Part shown: piece after piece, positions 57,609-64,000 of the stretch
Position numbering within the stretch: the first letter of the stretch is position 1
Layout: every line of letters starts with the position of its first letter
Source of the DNA: Protopterus annectens
Lineage: Eukaryota > Chordata > Ceratodontiformes > Protopteridae
Length of the DNA stretch: 64,000 bases
Assembly: GCF_019279795.1 (NCBI RefSeq)
Contig: NC_056738.1
Span: 408,930,688 to 408,994,687 of the forward strand
Direction of reading: 5' to 3'
Notes under the pieces: generated by a model
Databases searched by the model: none
Told to the model about the DNA's origin: nothing
Seen by the model: the letters and a program-made list of their open reading frames with translations, nothing else
Translations under genes and position numbers: made by a program

Positions 57609-58603
57609 AGCAAATAGCTCCAGAAACACTCATACTAAGGATCCAGAACCCCACCAGTACTTAATTAAAACATTAGCCTGACAGATTTATTACCCAACAA
57701 CAGTGAACCCATCTGGAACGATTTTGCCTTTGCATGTTAAACAGAATGGCACCCTGAACATCTTTCAAGAACCTTGATCATGAAAGACAGTTACAGAGGC
57801 TAGAGCTGCAGAGCTCACCTGTTCAAGCTGGGAGTATACAGAATGCCTAACCGATACTCCATCAACAGGCTTGTCACTTCGTCTGTTGGCCTGTTGTGTT
57901 TTTCTCTCCTTTAAGTAGGAGGTACATCTTGAGGGTGACAGAGAACAAAAATGTGCATTTCATGATGATTAATAAATGCATTTCATCAAAAGAATGTGGA
58001 ATAAAAGATTGATAACTTTCATTTAATCTGAACTGAAACAAAGCTCCAGTATTAATCATCACTGTATCCCTTTAATGTTCAGGAGTTCAGATGATTGTGT
58101 GTCAAATAAATTAAAGTAAACATAAATCACCCATTGGATAGTACAGATTACCTACACAATAATAGTAAAAGATCTCTGTAAATGTACAGTGGTGAAATAT
58201 GCAGTATTCAAAGTAATGCCTACACTTAAAACACACTTTCCACACAGTTTGCTGTATAAAGAAATATTTTAAAGGGCTGTATTCCCCTTAAAATGATTAA
58301 GATATTGAGCCAAACACTTGATGTTCATAAAGCTGAACCTACATTCATTTGGCAGAAGGAAGTTTAGAGTATTGTTCAACAAAATGTGTCAGTGTCTGTT
58401 AATAACCTGTTACTCTCAAACATTAGCCATGGTGATGTTAGCATATTTACTATCACTTTTGTAACTAATTTTTGTAAATATGTTTTATGCTGCACATTGT
58501 CTGTGTTTTGCCTGATGATCAGATCATTGAGCCCAGCATACTGAATGGCATTTTGTCAAGTTGGCTGCTGCATGGCCAAAATGAGTTGCCACTCCTGTGG
58601 GAC

Positions 58604-58639
<36 letters not shown>

Positions 58640-60441
58640 CTTACATATGTGTGTATATTATATAATATGGATTCCTGTATTTTGGCTGAGTGACAGTTTT
58701 GAAAAATGGTTGCAAGTCAGTTTAGTTGAATGATACAAATTGATGGCAATTTTGACTGCAATTCAGTTTCACTGAATGTGGCATATCTGCATATAGTTGT
58801 GCAATACAGCCTTTGCATGTTAAACAGAGTGACATGTAGAAGAATATGGAGAAGCTTCAGCAAGTGCTTCTGCTTAGCTATTGGTAATCACTGCTGATGG
58901 TTTATTTAGGTGCTCTGGCAGTGATTCGCTCTCTGTGGTATGTTCACTTTTCTATACAGTTGTGTGACTGTGAAGTTAGTGTATTTGAGTAAGTGTGACA
59001 CCGAGGGGGCAAGGGGGGGAACTTGCCCAATGCAAAACTATTGTTTATGGGAAAGTTTTCCCTTTTTGTTTTTGATTTGTATCATGATTCAATTAATTTG
59101 TATTCGATTAGATGGCATGCTTTACACCCTGTACATCCTTACTCATGTGCTAACCCTTTCCCTAACTGTGCTGATGCTGCCCCTAACTCCAGCCCCAGAC
59201 ATTACCTTTCCAAAAATCTTTTCTCTAACAGTACTCTTCGGCCTATTCATAACAGAAGCACTATGCTCTGTTACATAGCATAGTATAACCCAGCTATGAG
59301 TCGGTACCTCTCCCATTCACTCAAACCCTACTGTAGTACAGCAATGATTTGAACATATGTAGAAGGTCAGGTTTTAAACTAGGTGGCCTGAAGAGTGAGT
59401 GGATTCATTAGATACCTGTTGTGCAATAACACTGTTAGTTGATCCATTCATGAGCAAGAAATGCTAAAGGTGAAGCAGGCATGGTCAAACTGGTGTCGGT
59501 AGTTAAGCAATAAAAGCTGTTTATCTTTCCTGCCATCTGGATTGGAAGATCATGTCACAAATGATTGCTATTTAGGTACCATATGACATACCATTGTAAC
59601 CACCCTCGATCCCAGAATTTGGTTGAAATAAAGTTTCTTTAATCCATTGTAGGTCCTCAAACCACACATATTTTAAAACTGAATGCTGCGTACTGTAGAA
59701 GGTAGAAAGTAAACAGCACTGTCTCTCTCTGTCATACCTGTCCTGATTGCTTGTGGCCTACAGATTTTTGTCTGTTAAGGTTATAAGAAACATGAGTTCC
59801 TTAATGATGCAACACAGTGGGTATGTAGAAATCTTTGTGCACCATTTCATACTCGCGGATCATGCTAGTTATGTTTTATTTATTTATTTTTTTAATGAAT
59901 TCTGTATGGGTCTCACATGAAGAGGGACGTACTTATCCAGGTTACTATGTTAGGCAGAGGCATATACTATACGTACATACATACATACACCCACATGCAC
60001 ACACGCAGCGTAAAAACTTGGTGAGATTGTTGGGTACAAGTTTGTTTTTAGGGAAAGTGGAAGAACTTTCATTAGCTATGCAACTTTGTCAGAGTACAGT
60101 GTTTTTAATGAAAACAAGGGTTGTATGTGTGCCATTTTATTCTACAGCTTTATTTTAGACTCCTGGCTAAATTATTTACTGTTTAAGCTTTAAAGGTATT
60201 TTCTATAAAGAAAATAATTTGTTTCCTTGCTTGCTTGTAATGTGCCATCTTAATTATTTCCCACAGATGCAGATTTTTAACAGATTTCAACACTTCAAGA
60301 TGTAATGAAATTGAATTATCTTCCAGTGATTTGCAAGTTACGATAAGGAGATTGTGACTTCTATGTGTATATAGCCAAACTTCTAGTTTCTGTAAAGGAG
60401 CCTGTCCACTTAACAGTTGGTCTTCTGAAAAAATTGTACAG
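57609..60441. other. Intergenic, intronic or 3' UTR-like sequence
   Basis: Possible poly(A) signals occur near 57,970, 58,007 and 59,628. A (TG)n run lies at about 58,607-58,635. The TTTGCATGTTAAACAGA word occurs twice (57,731 and 58,815). A hydrophobic open stretch at 59,110-59,278 is discussed under rejected items. Confidence 0.4.
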
Positions 60442-60504
60442 CAAAGATGTCTGACAAATATAAAACAACACGGACCAAAGAGCTGGAATTTGGTGGAACA
60501 CTAG
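60442..60504 (+). CDS. Exon of a sterol C14-reductase/lamin B receptor family gene
   Basis: An acceptor-like AAAAAATTGTACAG precedes 63 bases reading MSDKYKTTRTKELEFGGTLG with a strong donor (CTAG then GTAAGA) after them. LEFGGxxG immediately before the first membrane segment is the entry signature of TM7SF2 and LBR, ER/inner-nuclear-membrane proteins that reduce the C14 double bond in cholesterol synthesis. A Met so close to this motif fits the short TM7SF2 N-terminus, making this its first coding exon. In LBR it would be an internal exon with an incidental Met. Both splice phases are 1. The next exon is not seen before the RTE element. Confidence 0.45.
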   Translation, partial: QRCLTNIKQHGPKSWNLVEH

Positions 60505-60659
60505 GTAAGAATTATAGCACATATGTCTTGACATTGCAGGTTTAGAAACCCCATTTTCATCTCGACGAGGTAAGTTGGTCAATTATGCCTGGGGCATGAT
60601 GTAACTAGGCACTTTTGTAACCACAAATTTGATCTTTACTTCTCACCAGTTCTTAAGAT

Positions 60660-60800
60660 ATGAAAGGAGGGGCTGGCATAATGATCAAGGTCTTTACCTC
60701 CAGATATAAAGTACAGACAAAGTACAGGGATTGATTCTGATGTCTTGTTATTGGTTAGGCGTGTAACAGTCTGCTGATAGCTTGGTCTTTACTTATGAAC
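60660..60800 (+). mobile_element. tRNA-derived SINE, second type, diverged copy
   Basis: It shares with the next copy the order GGCTGGCATAATG, GGATTGATTCTG (B-box position), GGCGTGTAACAGTCTGC and CTTACTTATGAACCTATAA. It is heavily diverged. Confidence 0.45.
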
Positions 60801-61205
60801 CTATAAATAACACTCCCCAGCTTATTTCAACTGAGGTCAGGGTTTGGCATATTGGTTAGGGTGTTTATGTCATAGTCACAAGATACAGAGTTTGATTCTC
60901 ATCTTTGAAAGGGAAATTGGCTAGATATGTAATAACCTGCAGGGGCAGCTAGCCTAATACTTGCCTATGAATAAAACATGTTTCAGCACCATCATTTAGT
61001 TAATTTCTTTGGGCTTTTTAAGTAAAACAAATATAAAAATGCATGTTTTTAGGTAAGAGTGTATGGCGTTCCCTTACTTTCTGCCCCAGCTATTGGATCA
61101 CAATTGCTGGTTATCCTAGAGCATGTATAAAGCTGTTATGTTGGGAGCTTTGACCTCAGTTGAAGTAAGCTGGAGAGTGTTATTTATAGGCTTGTAGGCA
61201 AATAC
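60788..61205. repeat. Inverted pair of about 55 bp around a SINE
   Basis: CCTATAAATAACACTCCCCA continuing GCTTATTTCAACTGAGGTC (about 60,798-60,837) is repeated in reverse near 61,151-61,190 with few mismatches. The SINE and about 180 bp lie between. It may mark a MITE or an inverted SINE tail. Confidence 0.6.
60836..60975 (+). mobile_element. tRNA-derived SINE, second type
   Basis: The A-box region TGGCATATTGGTTAGGG (from 60,845) and the B box AGTTTGATTCTC (60,889-60,900) form a pol III promoter. The body has AAATTGGCTAGATATGTAAT, AACCTGCAGGGG and CTTGCCTATGAATAA. It differs from the 52.9/55.1 kb family. Confidence 0.6.
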
Positions 61206-61294
61206 TTAAATTACAATGCATTTGTTTGTCAGCAGGAGACACTTAAGTATGGTCTGCTGTCGTTTAAGTGCATTTATTCTGTCTCTCCTACATA

Positions 61295-63570
61295 TAAACA
61301 GTCTCCTTCTTCTTTTTTCGGCTGTTCCAGTTGGGGGTTGCCACAGTGGATCATCTGTTTCCATTTCTTCCTGTCCTCTGCATCTTGCTCTGTCACACCA
61401 ACCACCTGCATGTCCTCTCACCACATCCATAAACCTTATCTTAAGTCTTTCTCTTTTCCTCTTGCCTGACAGCTTCATCCTTTTCCCAGTATATCCAGCA
61501 TTCCTCCTCAGCACATGTCCAAACCAATGCAGTCTCACCTCTCTGTCTTTGTCTCCAAACCATCCAACCTGGGCTGACCCTCTTGTATACTGATTCCTAA
61601 TTCTGTCCATCCTCATCACACCCAGTACAAATCTTAACATCTTTAACTCTGCCACCTCCAGCACTGACGCCTGCCTTTTTGTCAATGCCACCGTCTCCAA
61701 CTCACATAACAGAGCTGGCCTCACTACTTCGTGTAGACCTTCCCTTTCACTCTTACTGGTACCCATCTGTCATAAATCACTCCTGACACTCTTCTCCACC
61801 TTGCCTGTACGTTTTTCTTCACCTCTCTTCCACACTCACCATTACTCTGAACTGTTGATCCCAAGTACTTAGACTCATCCACCTTTGCCAGCTCTACTCC
61901 CTGCATCCTCACCATTCCTCTATCCTCCCTCTCATTTACACACACATATTCTGTCTAAGTCCTGCTGACCTTCATTCCTGTCCTCTCTAGAGCATATATC
62001 CACCTCTCCAGGGTCTCCTCAACCTGTTCCCTGCTCTCATTACAGATCACAATGTCATCCGCAAACATCATAATCCACGGGGACTCCTGTCTGATCTCGT
62101 CTGTCAACCTGTCCATCACCACTGCAAATAAGAAAGAGCTCAGAGCTGATCCTTGATGTAATCCCACCTCCACCTTAAACACATCCGTCACTCCTACTGC
62201 AAACTTCACTACCGTCACACTACCCTCGTACACATCTTACATACTTCTCTGTCACACTGTCACAGAGTATAAGATAGTATGTAGTGAGGAGTGACGGATG
62301 TGTTTAATCCCACCTCCACCTTAAACACATCCGTCACTCCTACTGCAAACTTCACAACTGTCACACTACCCTCGTACATATCTTACATACTTCTCTGTGA
62401 CTCCTGACTTCCTCATACAGTGCCACAACTAATCTCTAGGTACCCTGTGATTTGCTTTCTCTAAGTCCACAAAGACACAATGCAACTCCTTCTGACCTTC
62501 TCTATACTTCTTCATCAACACTCTCAGAGCAAACATTGCATCTGTAGTGCTCTTTCCCTGCATGAAATCATACTGCCGGTCACTAATCATCACCTCCCTT
62601 CTTAACCTAGCTTTGACTACTCCTTCCCATAACTTCATGCTGTGACTGATCAATTTTATCCCTCCTGTAGTTACTACAGCTCTGCACATCACCCTTAGTC
62701 TTAAAAATCGGTACAAAACACTTCTTCTCCACTGTTCAGGCATCCTGTCACTTTCCAAGATTTCATTAAACAATTTGGTTAAAAACATCCACTGCCATCT
62801 CTCCTAAACACCTCCATGCTTCCACAGGTATTTCATCTGGACCAACAGCCTTTCTATTCTTCATCCTCTTCATAGCTATCCTTACTTCCTCCTTGCTAAT
62901 CCATTTCACTTCATGATTCACTATCCCCACATCATCCAACCTTCTTTCTCTCTCATTATCTTCATTCATCAGCCCCTCAAAGTACTCATTCCATCTGCTC
63001 AACACACTCTCCTCTCTTGTAAGTACGTTTCCATCATTATCCTTTATCACCCTTATCTGCTGCACATCTTTCCCAGCTTGGTTCCTCTGTCTAGCCAATC
63101 TGTACAGGTCCTTTTCGCCCTCCTTGGTGTCCAACCTTTCATACAACTCTCCATACGCCTCATCCTTAGCCTTCACCACCTTTCTCTTCACCATATGCCT
63201 CATCTCCTTGTACTCCTGTCTACTTTCTTCATTTCTCTCTGAAAATCCCACTTCATCTTCTCCAGCCTCTTTCTCTGTATACTCTCCCGTACTTCCTTGT
63301 TCCACTACCATGTCTCTTTGTCCTCCTTCCTCTGTCCAGATGTCCCACCTAGCACCTTTCAAACAGCTGTCTCCCTTATGAGCTCTGCTGTAGTTACCCA
63401 GCTACTCAGTAACTCTTCACTGCCACCCAGTGCCTTTCTTAACTTTTCCCTGAACTCCACCTCACAATCATTCTTTTTCAGCTTCCACCATTTGATGCAC
63501 TGACCTCACTCTCCTCCTCCTCTTCTTGATCACCATCATCCTACAGACCACCATCCTAACTACACTTTCC
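61295..63570 (-). mobile_element. RTE-clade LINE, 5'-truncated
   Basis: On the minus strand the linker and RT start (63,570-62,770; MKRMKNRKAVGPDEIPVEAW) is followed by fingers and palm. These include DRQYDFMQGKSTTDAMF, motif A region CVFVDLEKANHRVP, motif B GLHQGSALSSFLFAVVMD and motif C WIMMFADDIVI. A KYLGSTVQSNGE block and the RTE C-terminal signature VRLHWFGHVLRR, then DPLWQPPTGTAEKRRRRLF, come last. The end near 61,295 has a GAAGAAG-type tail. The endonuclease is missing by truncation. Frame shifts and a 150-bp internal rearrangement (62,160-62,399) break it. The catalytic FADD is intact. Its tail matches that of the SINEs at 52.9 and 55.1 kb. Confidence 0.9.
62160..62399. repeat. 94-bp direct duplication with an inverted 19-bp filler
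   Basis: 62,160-62,253 recurs at 62,306-62,399 with only a few differences. Between them, 62,288-62,306 is the exact reverse complement of 62,176-62,194, and the first filler bases form a small CTCTGT/ACAGAG hairpin. The layout points to template switching during copying of this RTE insert. Confidence 0.85.
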
Positions 63571-63689
63571 CCTGTCACCACTTTACAGATGTTCATCGTG
63601 TTTCACTATTGCAGTCATTACATTTGGGTAATCTGCTGGCAGGTTGCCCTTAGTCAGCCTGATTAACAAAGTCTTGTGTCTTGCATCGG

Positions 63690-64000
63690 TTGCTGTCCCT
63701 TCTTCCATGACGTCAGGTCATCAGGGGTATAAAACATGCAGCCGATGCCATTACATCAGTCTTTCTTGCCGCGTGGTGCCCGAAGCAGAAGCAGTTCGCA
63801 AGTGCCGGTCGGCCGACTCCTGAAATTTTAGTTTTCGAGTTTCAGAACCAAAGTCTTCAACTTAAAGCTAAGTACCCCATTGGGGAAACTTTTTCTTGCT
63901 CCTTACCGATGTCAGTAAAAGTTAATTGTATTACTTGTGGGAAGCAAATACCTCATAAGGATTTTCATTTGTACTGTATTCCTTGCCTAGGCTCTGACCA
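63690..64000 (+). mobile_element. Start of a DIRS-type retroelement fossil, cut by the window edge
   Basis: A compact promoter-like stretch (TGACGTCAGG, then GGGGTATAAAACATGC near 63,725) leads to an untranslated region. An ORF beginning near 63,909 reads CITCGKQIPHKDF, then HLYCIPCLG. The C-x2-C with CxxCLG pattern at the gag start is typical of vertebrate DIRS elements, which use a tyrosine recombinase instead of an integrase. Only the first 30 or so codons are in view, so wholeness and age cannot be judged. Confidence 0.55.

Noticed and set aside
58885-58937. 28-bp micro-exon between TTTATTTAG and GTATGT
   Set aside because: Too short to distinguish from chance, and no reading frame links it to a neighbour.
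59110-59278. Hydrophobic open stretch (LTLSLTVLMLPLTPAPDITF and following) that might be a membrane exon or mitochondrial insert
   Set aside because: No acceptor/donor pair frames it, no family is recognised, and I could not match it to a mitochondrial gene.
1-64000. CRISPR arrays, rRNA, prophage or bacterial operons
   Set aside because: No regularly spaced short repeats, rRNA segments or ribosome-binding patterns were seen. All content is of vertebrate transposon or intron type.

Overview
The window looks like a gene-poor, transposon-dense, AT-rich stretch of a large vertebrate nuclear genome. The evidence is the mix of repeat families: L2-like and CR1-like LINEs, an RTE LINE, tRNA-derived SINEs, Tc1, PIF/Harbinger, a Penelope-like element, a Gypsy fossil and a DIRS start. 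One host exon also reads clearly as PRPF39. This mix fits lungfish, coelacanth, bichir-like fish or amphibians better than a teleost or mammal; that placement is inference. There is no sign of operons, phage, CRISPR or rRNA.

Layout. Positions 1-785 are a GC-richer repeat end. A SINE with a (CA)n tract follows at 3.2-3.6 kb. From 4,394 to 20,898 lies one Gypsy-type LTR fossil, opened by two later insertions. The first is a roughly full-length L2-like LINE on the minus strand (5,971-10,522, 6-bp target duplication). The second is a Penelope-like element on the minus strand (11,571-19,135, 11-bp target duplication). The Penelope element was itself hit by a 5'-truncated CR1-like LINE (15,391-18,352, plus strand). 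This gives three layers with a readable order of events.

Next comes a 2.3-kb foldback element (21.17-23.46 kb) with about 950-bp inverted arms and a 178-bp miniature relative in its loop, then a CpG- and CCAAT-containing patch near 24 kb. From 26.8 to 45.85 kb the DNA is a PIF/Harbinger graveyard. It holds a decayed transposase (28.3-29.4 kb), Myb/trihelix-type companion genes on both strands, deletion copies, a satellite-like array (30.9-33.8 kb), tandem duplications (36.1-37.1 kb), two LINE fragments and a 3.3-kb imperfect palindrome centred near 43.67 kb.

The last third (45.9-64 kb) is more unique. It holds a chimeric LINE (48.3-50.4 kb), two SINEs of one family, a Tc1 end, an RTE LINE (61.3-63.6 kb, minus) and the start of a DIRS-type fossil at the window edge. 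Host signal is limited to short plus-strand exons. A PRPF39 HAT-repeat exon (54,428-54,698) is convincing. An exon with the N-terminal signature of the sterol C14-reductase/lamin B receptor family (60,442-60,504) is likely. A possible last coding exon at 57,527-57,608 is unidentified. Most of the rest is intron or intergenic repeat.
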